Below, one piece after another: positions 52,477 to 60,993 of a stretch of 62,068 nt of DNA. Origin of the DNA: Candidatus Allofournierella merdigallinarum (GTDB taxonomy: Bacteria; Bacillota; Clostridia; Oscillospirales; Ruminococcaceae). The DNA lies in the NCBI GenBank assembly GCA_019117205.1, contig DXAC01000055.1:1-62068 (forward strand), written 5' to 3'. Both the position numbers and the translations under genes were made by a program. The notes beneath the pieces were generated by a model. It did no database searches and was not told where the DNA came from. It saw only the letters and a list, made by a program, of their open reading frames with translations. Each line of letters starts with the position of its first letter. Position 1 is the stretch's first letter.

Positions 52477-54213
52477 ATGTCCATTATCGGAATTGACCTT
52501 GGAACCACCAACAGCCTGGCCGCGGTATATCAGAACGGGGCCAGCCGCCTTGTGCCCAACGCCTTTGGCGAGTATCTCACCCCCAGCGTGGTGAGCATCG
52601 ACGAGGACGGCGCGGTGCTGGTGGGCAAAGCCGCCAGAGAGCGGCTCATCACCCACCCGGCGCGCACCGCCGCGGCCTTTAAGCGCGCCATGGGCACCGA
52701 CCGGCGGTATACCCTGGCCGGGCGGCAGTTTGCCCCGGAGGAGCTCTCCGCCCTGGTGCTGCGCCGGCTGAAAGAGGACGCCGAGGCCTTTTTGGGCGAA
52801 GCGGTGGAGGAGGCGGTGGTCAGCGTGCCCGCCTATTTCACCGACTCCCAGCGGGCCGCCACCAAGCGGGCGGGCCAGCTGGCGGGCCTCAAGGTGGAGC
52901 GGCTCATCAACGAACCCAGCGCCGCGGCGCTGGCCTGCTACGACCCCGCCCAGGGGGACGCGGCCTTTCTGGTCTACGACTTCGGCGGCGGCACCCTGGA
53001 CGTGTCGGTGGTGGACTGCTTTGAGAACGTGGTGAACATCCTGGCGGTCAGCGGCGACAACCAGTTGGGCGGCAACGACCTGGACCTGGTCATCGCCCGG
53101 CTCTACTGCCAGCAGAACGAACTGGACTTCGACAGCCTCGCGCCGGAACAGCGGGCCATCCTGCTGTCCCAGGCGGAGCAGTGCAAGCAGACCCTGACCA
53201 CTGCCCCCATGGCGGCCATGGTGCTGGAGCTGCCGGGGCTGGCCGGCTCACTGACCCTCACCGGCCAGAAGCTCATCGAGAGCGCCGCCACCCTGTTCGG
53301 GCGGATGCGCGCCCCGCTGCAAAAGGCGCTGAAAGACAGCGGCCTGGCCCCCCGGGAGCTGCGGGGGGTGGTGCCGGTGGGCGGCAGCTGCAAGATGCCG
53401 GTGGTGCGCCAGTATCTGTCCCACCTGCTGGGGCGGCCGCTGCTGGACGCCGGCCACCCGGACACGGTGGTGGCCCAGGGCGCGGGGCTCTACGCCGCCA
53501 TGAAAGAGCGCAAGGCCGAGCTGCGCCAGATGGTGCTCACCGACCTGTGCCCGTTCACCCTGGGGGTGGGGGTACATAACCCGGCGGACGAGGACAACCT
53601 CATCATGAGCCCCATCATCGAGCGCAACAGCTCGCTGCCCACCAGCAAGGTGGAAAAGTACTACACCGTCAACGCCGGCCAGACCCGGCTCAAGATCCAG
53701 GTGTTCCAGGGCGAGGCCATGTACTGCCGGGACAACAAAAAGCTGGGCGAGCTGGAGCTGCCGGTGCCCCCCGGCCCCGCCGGCAAGGAGGGCGCGGCGG
53801 TGCGCTTCACCTACGACATCAACGGCATCCTGGAGGTGGAGGCCCAGAGCCTTTCCACCGGCAAGGCCATCAGCGCCGTGCTGGTGGGGCGGGGCGCCGG
53901 CCTTTCCGACGACCAGGTGAAACAGCGGCTGGCCCAGCTGCAAAACCTGAAGATCCACCCCCGCGACCAGGAGGAGAACCGCCTGCTGTTGGCCCGGGGC
54001 GAGCGGATGTGGCAGGAGAGCCTGGGGGAGGAGCGGGAGGAAGTGGCCCGCATCCTGGAGGACTTCCAGCTGGAGCTGGCCAGCCAGGAGCCCACCCGCA
54101 TCCTGCGGGCCTCCCGCCGCTGCAAGGAGATGCTGGACCGGCTGGAAGCCGGCCTGCCGCTGGACGGCTTCCGCTGGGATGAAGATTTTTTTGACGACGA
54201 GGACGACCAATGA
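52477..54213 (+). CDS. hscC: HscC-type Hsp70 chaperone
   Basis: A 578-residue Hsp70. The ATPase domain has [14 protein letters not shown] (3-16), [15 protein letters not shown] (about 167) and [10 protein letters not shown] (about 300). A short substrate-binding domain follows and the C-terminus is acidic ([11 protein letters not shown]). This compact layout is that of HscC rather than DnaK. The stop overlaps the start of a J-domain protein by four bases (ATGA), so the two form a chaperone/co-chaperone pair. HscC function is poorly known. Confidence 0.9.
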   Translation: MSIIGIDLGTTNSLAAVYQNGASRLVPNAFGEYLTPSVVSIDEDGAVLVGKAARERLITHPARTAAAFKRAMGTDRRYTLAGRQFAPEELSALVLRRLKEDAEAFLGEAVEEAVVSVPAYFTDSQRAATKRAGQLAGLKVERLINEPSAAALACYDPAQGDAAFLVYDFGGGTLDVSVVDCFENVVNILAVSGDNQLGGNDLDLVIARLYCQQNELDFDSLAPEQRAILLSQAEQCKQTLTTAPMAAMVLELPGLAGSLTLTGQKLIESAATLFGRMRAPLQKALKDSGLAPRELRGVVPVGGSCKMPVVRQYLSHLLGRPLLDAGHPDTVVAQGAGLYAAMKERKAELRQMVLTDLCPFTLGVGVHNPADEDNLIMSPIIERNSSLPTSKVEKYYTVNAGQTRLKIQVFQGEAMYCRDNKKLGELELPVPPGPAGKEGAAVRFTYDINGILEVEAQSLSTGKAISAVLVGRGAGLSDDQVKQRLAQLQNLKIHPRDQEENRLLLARGERMWQESLGEEREEVARILEDFQLELASQEPTRILRASRRCKEMLDRLEAGLPLDGFRWDEDFFDDEDDQ

Positions 54214-55568
54214 ACTGCTGGCAGATATTGGGCCTTGCGCCCACCGGGGACACGTCGGCCATCCGCCGCGCCTACGCACAAAAGACCAGGACCTGCCACC
54301 CGGAGGAGGACCCGGAGGGCTTCGACCGGCTGCACACCGCCTTTGAGGAGGCGATGGACCAGGCCCGGCGGGGGGGCGTGCGCGCCGCCGCCGCGCCCGA
54401 GGCCCCGGCGGCTCCGGCGGCGAAGCTCGCCGGGCGCACCGGCACCCGGGAGGAGTGCCTTGCCGCCGAGCAGGCGGCCTACCTGCGCTGGCTGGAGGGC
54501 CGGAAAAACGCGCCCGCCGCGGCCCCCGCGGCGGATTTCGACTTCTCCGCCGCCGAGGGCGGCCGGCCCGCCCGGGGGCAGGAGGAACAGCCGGAGGAGG
54601 AAGACCCGCCCCTGCCACCCGCCCCGGCGGCCCCGCTGCCTCCGGCCGCCGGGGAGAGCTATGACTTCGACGACCTGCCCCGGCAGGAGAGCCAGGCCCG
54701 CCGCCAGCGGGCGCTGCTGCTGGTGGGCGACCTGCGGGCGGCCTGCGGCCCCGACGCGGACCCCTGGCAGCTTCAGGAGCTGCTGGAGGGGGAGGAGTTC
54801 CGGGAGCTGATGCACGCTCCCGAGTTTCTGGATGTGCTCACCCGGCTGCTGAAAAAGGAGCCCATCTGCCTGGACAAGCTCTCGGTGGACCTCTCCTACG
54901 CCTACGGGCTGCAGGGGGGCGAGGGCGCGCCGCCGCCCGCGCCGGACGAGGCCCACGCTGCCCTCTACGGGCTGTTGGCCCCCCTCTGGCGCAGCCATTG
55001 CCAGGCGGCGCAGAAAAAAAGCGACAAGGAGGCCGCCCTCCCGGGCCGCATCTACGCCGTGATCGTCGGCCTCACCGCCGTGATCACCCTGCTGGCCACG
55101 CTGGACAAGTTCTCCCTGGCCCTGCGGCTGCCGCTGTCCCTTTTGGGCGGCGCGGTGGGCGCGGCGGCCATGCTGCTGGCGCAGCGGCTGCAGGCAAAGG
55201 GCTGGCTGCCCTCCAACGCCGTGCTGCTGCTGCGGGTGTTCCAGCTGTTTTTCCTGGCGCTGTTCTTCTTCGGTATCGGCCCCGCCTCCGCCGGTGGCCT
55301 GCTGGCCTGCTATGTGGCCGCCGCCCTGCCCGGCCGCAAGTGGTACTTCCGGCTGCAAAAAGGGGCCCGCTTCGCCATCACCGCCGCCTGCGCCGTGCTG
55401 GCCCTGTTGTGGGTGCCCCTGTCGGTGCTCGTCTTTCCCGAGGCCTCCGGCGCCCTGGACGGCTCGTTCGGCCTGGTCTTCAGCTGGTTCGCCCTGCCGC
55501 TGGCTTTTGTCCGCTGCATCGTGAGCAACTGCCGCTACTACAAGCTGGCAGCCCGCTTCGGGCTGTGA
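54210..55568 (+). CDS. Membrane J-domain protein, partner of HscC
   Basis: A 452-residue protein with an N-terminal J-like domain (1-55: [22 protein letters not shown], cited as [12 protein letters not shown] and AIRRAYA; then [19 protein letters not shown]). The catalytic HPD is replaced by HPE at residues 30-32. A Pro/Ala/Glu-rich linker (60-160) and a small helical part (160-265) precede about six membrane helices (about 280-440). HscC-linked J proteins of E. coli (DjlB/DjlC) are also membrane associated. It is translationally coupled to hscC. Confidence 0.82.
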   Translation: MNCWQILGLAPTGDTSAIRRAYAQKTRTCHPEEDPEGFDRLHTAFEEAMDQARRGGVRAAAAPEAPAAPAAKLAGRTGTREECLAAEQAAYLRWLEGRKNAPAAAPAADFDFSAAEGGRPARGQEEQPEEEDPPLPPAPAAPLPPAAGESYDFDDLPRQESQARRQRALLLVGDLRAACGPDADPWQLQELLEGEEFRELMHAPEFLDVLTRLLKKEPICLDKLSVDLSYAYGLQGGEGAPPPAPDEAHAALYGLLAPLWRSHCQAAQKKSDKEAALPGRIYAVIVGLTAVITLLATLDKFSLALRLPLSLLGGAVGAAAMLLAQRLQAKGWLPSNAVLLLRVFQLFFLALFFFGIGPASAGGLLACYVAAALPGRKWYFRLQKGARFAITAACAVLALLWVPLSVLVFPEASGALDGSFGLVFSWFALPLAFVRCIVSNCRYYKLAARFGL

Positions 55569-55582
55569 CAAAAGGAAAAAGC

Positions 55583-55620
55583 GCCCGCCCCCTTGCCGCA
55601 AGGCAGGGAGCGGGCATTTT
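55583..55620 (+). terminator. Terminator of the asnB2-murE-hscC operon
   Basis: GCCCGC (55583-55588) and GCGGGC (55610-55615), with further pairing inside and a GCAA loop, followed by ATTTTGTTTTG. It lies between convergent genes. Confidence 0.8.
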
Positions 55621-55626
55621 GTTTTG

Positions 55627-56679
55627 TCACGGCCGATCCGTTGGCTCCAGCGGGAAAGTCACCTGCCAGTCGCCCTCCACATGACGTCCCGCCACCCAGA
55701 AATCGCCGTACAGCCCGTATTGGGCAAATCCTCCGGCGGGCTCGGGAAAGACCTCCTCCGTGTAGTCGGTGCCCTCGTCGTCCCGGACGCGGAAAGAGGC
55801 GGAATAGCAGCTGTCCACCCGCCCGCCGGCTTCGTCCATCAGGTAAAAATAGCCGTGGTTGTCGTTGTCCCCGTGGTCCCGCACCGCCGTTTGCAGGTGC
55901 AGCCGGCCCTCCACCAGCGCCGCACCCGTCAGGTCGATGCCCTCCACGGGAAAGTCCGGGTCCGCCGCGCCGGGCACAAGGACCTGGAAAAATACCCCCG
56001 TGCTGTCCGGGTCGCGCCGGTAGCCCGGCCCGCCCCCGCCGATGGAACGCACAGTCTGCGTTTCTTCGGCTTCCTCAAGGGCGGCGAGGTCAAGGGGGAT
56101 GGAAACACCCTCATACGTGTGCCTGCCGCTGACCAGCTGCCCCACCGAAAAGGTGATCTTGTCCCCGGAAAGGGCGCTGCCCCCCATCTCGGAAAGGGTC
56201 ACCAGAAATGTGGAGGTGCGGCTGGCCTCGTCGTATCCCACCCGGCTGCAGGCGGCGGCGCAGTCAAAGGGGGTGCGGATGGCGTAGCTGTCGTTCAGGT
56301 CCACCGGCCCGTCGGTGAACTCGCCGGTGGTGTCCCGCACCGTCAGATAGATCCGGGCGGTGTCGCCCTGGACAGAGACGGATACCACCTCCATGCAGAT
56401 GCCCTGGTCCTCACAGCTTTCCCGCGCGGGGCGGAAAAACTGGGCCACGGCGGGGCTCACCAGGTACATCAGCCGGTAGATGGGCTCCACCGCGGCAAAC
56501 GCCGGCATCGCCAGCGCCAGCAAAAGGGCGAGCACCGCCAGCGCCAGCGCCGGCCGCCGCCAGGCCGCCTGCCGCCGGGGCGCTTCGGCGCGCGCCGCCA
56601 GGGCGGCGGCCACCCGGCGCTTTGCCTCCTCCGGCATGTGGATGTCCTCCACAGCGGGTTTCAAGCGTTCAAATTCCAT
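55627..56679 (-). CDS. DUF4179-like membrane protein, probable anti-sigma factor
   Basis: A 350-residue protein with a short cytoplasmic N-terminus (1-42), one membrane helix (about 43-63, ALALAVLALLLALAMPAFAA) and an extracellular beta-rich domain. It fits the DUF4179 group often encoded after ECF sigma genes. It overlaps the sigma gene by 11 bp and has AAAGGAGG before its ATG. The anti-sigma role is inferred from this pairing. Confidence 0.75.
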   Translation of the reverse strand: MEFERLKPAVEDIHMPEEAKRRVAAALAARAEAPRRQAAWRRPALALAVLALLLALAMPAFAAVEPIYRLMYLVSPAVAQFFRPARESCEDQGICMEVVSVSVQGDTARIYLTVRDTTGEFTDGPVDLNDSYAIRTPFDCAAACSRVGYDEASRTSTFLVTLSEMGGSALSGDKITFSVGQLVSGRHTYEGVSIPLDLAALEEAEETQTVRSIGGGGPGYRRDPDSTGVFFQVLVPGAADPDFPVEGIDLTGAALVEGRLHLQTAVRDHGDNDNHGYFYLMDEAGGRVDSCYSASFRVRDDEGTDYTEEVFPEPAGGFAQYGLYGDFWVAGRHVEGDWQVTFPLEPTDRP

Positions 56680-57169
56680 GCCCGGCGGCCTCCTTTCCGT
56701 ATTGCTGCGCCAGCAGGCGGCGGCCCTTTTGCAGCCGCATCTTCACCGCCGAGGGCGTTCTGCCGACGATCTTCGCCACGTCCTCCACCCGGTAGCCCTC
56801 TACATAGTGCAGCACCAGCACCGCCCGGAACTTCTCCGGCAGGGCCAGCAGGGCGTCCAGCAGCTCGCGGCTCTCGGCGGCGGGCGCGGGCAGGTCGAGC
56901 TCCTCAAAGGGAGTCTGGGGGTGGCGCGCCCGCCGCCGGTGTACGTCCCGGCAGTGGTTGGCCGCCACCCGCAGCAGCCAGGCCTTTTCATGCTCCGGGC
57001 TTTCAAAAACGGGGGCTTTTTGCAGGTATTTCAGCAGTGTCTCCTGCACCGCGTCCTCCGCGTCCGCCGCGCTGCCCAGCAGCACAAGGCAAAGACGGAA
57101 CAGCCGGTCGCCGTGGGTTTCCACCGCGGCCTGTGCCGCCTGGGGAGAAACGCCTGGTCTTGGGGGCAT
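56669..57169 (-). CDS. ECF-type RNA polymerase sigma factor
   Basis: A 166-residue sigma factor with region 2 (AAVETHGDRLFRLCLVLL, then DAEDAVQETLLKYLQK) and region 4 (VLHYVEGYRVEDVAKIVGRT, PSAVKMRLQKGRRLL). ATG 57169 has AAAGGAG 8 bp upstream; the longer GTG form at 57187 would start within that site. It is transcribed away from the second PBP-SEDS-murA run and could respond to envelope stress. Targets are unknown. Confidence 0.9.
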   Translation of the reverse strand: MPPRPGVSPQAAQAAVETHGDRLFRLCLVLLGSAADAEDAVQETLLKYLQKAPVFESPEHEKAWLLRVAANHCRDVHRRRARHPQTPFEELDLPAPAAESRELLDALLALPEKFRAVLVLHYVEGYRVEDVAKIVGRTPSAVKMRLQKGRRLLAQQYGKEAAGHGI

Positions 57170-57189
57170 CCCATCATCTCCTTTCACCC

Positions 57190-57257
57190 TGTATACGCCC
57201 GGGCGGGCCGGATGGTCAATTTTTGTCGATCATACCACATGCCCCGCCGCCCGGCAA
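57190..57257 (-). promoter_or_regulatory. Two candidate promoters of the ECF sigma operon
   Basis: Minus strand: TTGCCG (57252-57257), 17 bp, TATGAT (57229-57234); and TTGACC (57214-57219), 18 bp, TATACA (57190-57195). No typical ECF AAC/CGTC pair was found, so autoregulation is not evident. Confidence 0.55.
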
Positions 57258-57320
57258 CGGCCGGGACACATACCCGCCCCCTTTCCCCGCATAGTATGGC
57301 AGGGGAGAGGGGGCTTTTTT

Positions 57321-59582
57321 ATGGCGGTGGAGAGGCAGGTGCGCCCCGCGCAGGAGCGGGCCATGCGGCTGCGGGCGAAGCTGGTGGCGGGTTTTTTCGC
57401 CCTGGTCTGTTTTGGGGGCCTGGCCGCCCGGCTGTGGTATCTCCAGATCGCCGAGCGGGACTTCTACACCGGCCGGGCGGGCGGCCAGCAGCTGCGGGAC
57501 ACGGTGGTGCCGGCGCCCCGGGGGGACATCCTGGACACGAACGGCGTGCCGCTGGCGGTGTCCGCCACCTGCTGGACCATCCGCGCCTCGCCCCGGGAGA
57601 TGGCGGACGAGGACGTGGAGCCCGCCAGCCGGGCGCTGGCGGAGCTGGTGGGCATGGAGTACGAGGAGCTGTATGACATTTTGTCCCAGCGTTCCAGCAA
57701 CGACGCGCTGCTGCTGCGCCGGGCGGACAAGGAGACCACCGACGCGGTGCGCGACCTGTGCACCGAAAACGGCTGGCAGGGCATCCTGCTTTTGGAGGAC
57801 ACAAAGCGCTGGTACCCGGAGGGGGACTTCGCCGCCAGCCTGCTGGGCTTCACCAACGTGGACAACGCGGGCATGGCCGGCCTGGAGCTGGAGTACGACC
57901 AGCAGCTCACCGGCACCAGCGGCCGGGTGCTCAGCGCAAAGAACGCCTGGGGCTATGATATGCCCACCGACTACGACACCTACATCCCGCCGGTGCAGGG
58001 CAGCACCCTGCAGCTCACCATTGACGCGAACGTGCAGCACTATCTGGAGAACCATCTCAGCTACGCGGTGCAGGCCTACAACGTGAGCCAGCGGGCGGTG
58101 GGCATCGTGATGGAGGTGGACACCGGCCGGGTGCTGGCCATCGCCACCAAGCCCGACTACGACCCCAACGAGCCCCGGGTGCTCACCGACCCGGACGCCC
58201 GCGCCCTGGTGGAGAGCCTCTCGGGGGACGAGCGCTCCGCCGCCCTGCAGCTGGCCCAGCAGACCCAGTGGCGCAACAAGGCGGTGAGCGATCTGTACGA
58301 GCCGGGCTCGGTGTTCAAGCTCATCACCTGCTCCGCCGCCCTGGACGCCGGGGTGGTGACCCCCTCCAGCAGCTTTTACTGCGGCGAGGCCTACAAGGTG
58401 GCGGGCATCCCGTTCCACTGCGCCAACCACAAGAGCCACGGCGCCCAGACGGTGGCCCAGGCCCTGGCCAACAGCTGCAACCAGAGCTTTATCCAGATCG
58501 GCCAAAGGCTGGGGGTGGAGGCGTTCTGCGACTACTTCGAGGCGTTCGGCCTGTGCGGCGCCACCGGCATCGACCTGCCCGCCGAGCCGAAAAGGTCCGA
58601 GTACTACACCGCCGACCGGATGGGCCCGGTGGAGCTGGCCAGCTGCGCCTTCGGCCAGTCCAGCAAGATTACCCCCATCCAGATGCTCACCGCCGTCTGC
58701 GCGGTGGTCAACGGGGGAAAGCTGATGCAGCCCTATGTGGTGGAGAAGATCACCGACGCTTCCGGCAATGTGGTCAGCACCACCGAGCCCACCGTGCGCC
58801 GGCAGGTCATCCGGAAGGAGACCAGCGCTTTGATGTGCCAGATGATGGAGGGCGTGGTGGACGGCGGCAGCGGCAAAAACGCCTATGTGGCGGGCTTTCG
58901 GGTGGGCGGCAAGACCGGCACCAGCCAAAAGCTGGACTCGCCGGACGAGGAGGCCCGCATCGCCAGCTTTGTGGGCATCGCCCCGGCGGACGACCCCAAG
59001 ATCGCGGTGCTCATCGCCCTGGACGAACCCCACACCTTTTCCACCGGCGGCGGCGCGCTGGCGGCCCCGGTGGCCGCCCTGGTGCTGGAGGACGCCCTGA
59101 ACTACTACGGGGTGGAGCCCCGCTACACCCCCGAGGAGCAGCAGCGGCTGGAGAACCAGCTGCCGGACGCCGTGGGCCTCACCGCCGAGGCCGCCGCAGC
59201 CAAATTGCAGGCGGCGGGCTTCGCCGCCAAGGCGGTGGGCGGGGGCGACACAGTGCTGACCCAGTACCCCGAGGCGGGCCAGACGCTGCCCCGGGGCTCC
59301 ACCGTGCTGCTCTACACCAGCGAAGACGCGGCCCGACAGGTGACGGTGGTGCCCAGCGCCGCCGGCCAGACCCTGGCCGAGGCCACTGAGACGCTGCACG
59401 CCGCCGGGCTGAACATCAAGGCGGCAGGGGCCGCCGGAGCCGAGGGGGCGGTGGCGGTGGGCCAGAGCAGCCCGGCGGGGGAGCAGCTGCCCCAGGGCAG
59501 CCTTGTCACCGTGACCTTTTACGATTACACCGTGCCGGAGGACGGCGTTGTCCGGCTGGAGGGAGCCGTTCCCGGCGACTAA
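57321..59582 (+). CDS. Second class B PBP with PASTA-like domains, SpoVD/PBP2-type
   Basis: A 753-residue paralog of the PBP at 36666. It has a membrane anchor (about 18-38), a dimerisation domain (PAPRGDILDTNG, about 64) and a transpeptidase domain with Ser in EPGSVFKLI, probable SxN in ANSCNQS and KTG in GGKTGTSQK. The C-terminal end has two PASTA-like units (about 610-745). The pairing with the SEDS gene downstream suggests a dedicated polymerase/cross-linker pair, possibly for spore cortex (SpoVD-SpoVE) or elongation. AGGGGG lies 7 bp before the ATG. Confidence 0.9.
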   Translation: MAVERQVRPAQERAMRLRAKLVAGFFALVCFGGLAARLWYLQIAERDFYTGRAGGQQLRDTVVPAPRGDILDTNGVPLAVSATCWTIRASPREMADEDVEPASRALAELVGMEYEELYDILSQRSSNDALLLRRADKETTDAVRDLCTENGWQGILLLEDTKRWYPEGDFAASLLGFTNVDNAGMAGLELEYDQQLTGTSGRVLSAKNAWGYDMPTDYDTYIPPVQGSTLQLTIDANVQHYLENHLSYAVQAYNVSQRAVGIVMEVDTGRVLAIATKPDYDPNEPRVLTDPDARALVESLSGDERSAALQLAQQTQWRNKAVSDLYEPGSVFKLITCSAALDAGVVTPSSSFYCGEAYKVAGIPFHCANHKSHGAQTVAQALANSCNQSFIQIGQRLGVEAFCDYFEAFGLCGATGIDLPAEPKRSEYYTADRMGPVELASCAFGQSSKITPIQMLTAVCAVVNGGKLMQPYVVEKITDASGNVVSTTEPTVRRQVIRKETSALMCQMMEGVVDGGSGKNAYVAGFRVGGKTGTSQKLDSPDEEARIASFVGIAPADDPKIAVLIALDEPHTFSTGGGALAAPVAALVLEDALNYYGVEPRYTPEEQQRLENQLPDAVGLTAEAAAAKLQAAGFAAKAVGGGDTVLTQYPEAGQTLPRGSTVLLYTSEDAARQVTVVPSAAGQTLAEATETLHAAGLNIKAAGAAGAEGAVAVGQSSPAGEQLPQGSLVTVTFYDYTVPEDGVVRLEGAVPGD

Positions 59583-59637
59583 GCCGGCCCGCCGCGGGGC
59601 ACACTGTATTGGACTTAACTGCAAGGAGGCGGTCAGC

Positions 59638-60849
59638 CTGTTTTCTGCCCATCGCTCCGCCCCGGCGGCCCCCGCCGCCCCGGCGAAAAAGGCCGCTTCG
59701 CCCCACCGCCGGCGCCCCGCGCCCCGCTGGCTGGCGAAGCTGGCGGGCCTGCCGCCCATGGACCTGCCCTTTCTGGTGCTGGTGCTGGCGCTGGTGGCTT
59801 TCGGCCTGGTGATGCTGTTCAGCGCCAGCTATGCGGTGGCCATGTACCGCCGGGGCACCCCCTACGCCTACATCCGGCCCCAGCTGCTCTTCGCGGCGGT
59901 GGGCCTGGCGGCCATGTACGCCGCCAGCCGGGTGGACTACCACATCTACCACAAGCTGGCCTGGCCGGTGCTGGGCGTCTCCTTTGTGCTGCTGGTGGTG
60001 GTGCTGTTCATGCCGGAATACAACGGCTGCAAGCGGTGGATCGTGCTGCCGGTGGGCACCCTGCAGCCCAGCGAGATCGCCAAGTTCGCCGTGATCCTGG
60101 TGTTCAGCCACATCATCTCCCTGAACCACACCCGCATGAAGAAGTTCTCGGTGGGGGTGGTGCCTTTCGCCGTCATCCTGGGGGCGCTGGCGGTGCTCAT
60201 GCTGCTGGAGCCGCACCTGTCCGGCACCCTTTTGCTGTTCGGCATCGGGGCGGTGCTCATGTTCGTGGGGGGCACCGGCCTGCGCTGGTTCGCGCTGGCG
60301 GCGGGGGGCGGCATCGCAGCGGTGGCGGCGGCGCTGGTGTTCCTGCCGGACCTTGTGCCCTACGCCGCCGACCGGCTCAGCAGCTGGCTGGACCCTTTCG
60401 CCGACCCTTTGGGCGACGGCCACCAGACCATCCAGAGCCTCTACGCCATCGGCTCCGGCGGGGCCACCGGGCTGGGCCTGGGCAACAGCCGCCAGAAATA
60501 CCTCTATGTGCCCGAGCCCCAGAACGACTTCATCTTCTCCATCGTCTGCGAGGAGCTGGGCTTCATCGGGGCCTGCCTGGTGATCCTGCTGTTCGTGCTG
60601 CTGCTTTTGCGGGGCATCACCATCGCGGTGAACGCCCCCGACAAGTTCGGCGCGCTGCTGGTGGTGGGCTTTACGGTGCAGGTGGTCATGCAGGCGGTGC
60701 TGAACATGGCGGTGGTCACCAACACCATCCCCAACACCGGCATCAGCCTGCCTTTCTTCTCCTCCGGCGGCACCAGCCTGATGATGCTGCTGGGGGAGAT
60801 GGGCGTGGTGCTCTCGGTGAGCCGACAGGCCGGCCAGACCAGATATTAG
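59638..60849 (+). CDS. Second SEDS polymerase (FtsW/RodA/SpoVE family)
   Basis: A 403-residue SEDS protein with about ten helices. It has VMLFSASYAVAMYRRGTPY, LQPSEIAKFAVILVF, the catalytic loop PQNDFIFSIVCEELGF and NTGISLPFFSSGGTS. There is no in-frame ATG before 59758, which would cut off only the polar tail. The only well-placed ribosome site (AAGGAGG, 59623-59629) points to CTG at 59638, a rare start codon. An upstream TTG at 59548 lies inside the PBP gene. It starts 55 bp after the PBP and is probably its partner. Confidence 0.85.
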   Translation: MFSAHRSAPAAPAAPAKKAASPHRRRPAPRWLAKLAGLPPMDLPFLVLVLALVAFGLVMLFSASYAVAMYRRGTPYAYIRPQLLFAAVGLAAMYAASRVDYHIYHKLAWPVLGVSFVLLVVVLFMPEYNGCKRWIVLPVGTLQPSEIAKFAVILVFSHIISLNHTRMKKFSVGVVPFAVILGALAVLMLLEPHLSGTLLLFGIGAVLMFVGGTGLRWFALAAGGGIAAVAAALVFLPDLVPYAADRLSSWLDPFADPLGDGHQTIQSLYAIGSGGATGLGLGNSRQKYLYVPEPQNDFIFSIVCEELGFIGACLVILLFVLLLLRGITIAVNAPDKFGALLVVGFTVQVVMQAVLNMAVVTNTIPNTGISLPFFSSGGTSLMMLLGEMGVVLSVSRQAGQTRY

Positions 60850-60869
60850 CGGGGCGACGCCCGCCCCCC

Positions 60870-60909
60870 GGCAAAAACCGCCCCGCGGCCGCGCGGGGCG
60901 GTTTTTGCC
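60870..60909 (+). terminator. Terminator after the second SEDS gene
   Basis: Perfect 18-bp arms (60870-60887, 60892-60909) with a 4-nt loop; AAAAA/TTTTT lie inside the arms, so it can work in both directions. Confidence 0.88.
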
Positions 60910-60993
60910 GCCTTTTTGGGTGCTCTTTCACCAAAACGGCCCCCGGGGCATACAGTGGGCCAGGGTGCAACGATGGTTTGGGGGGAGAGTTTC

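Noticed and set aside
48973-52656. A minus-strand open frame of more than 1200 codons opposite asnB2-murE
   Set aside because: Composition is dominated by His, Gly, Val, Leu and Gln repeats typical of the antisense of GC-rich genes; no domain is recognisable and the plus strand encodes clear enzymes.
57290-57297. CATAGTAT upstream of the second PBP as a sigma-E -10 box
   Set aside because: No -35 element at the required distance; a motif this short is not enough to call a sporulation promoter.
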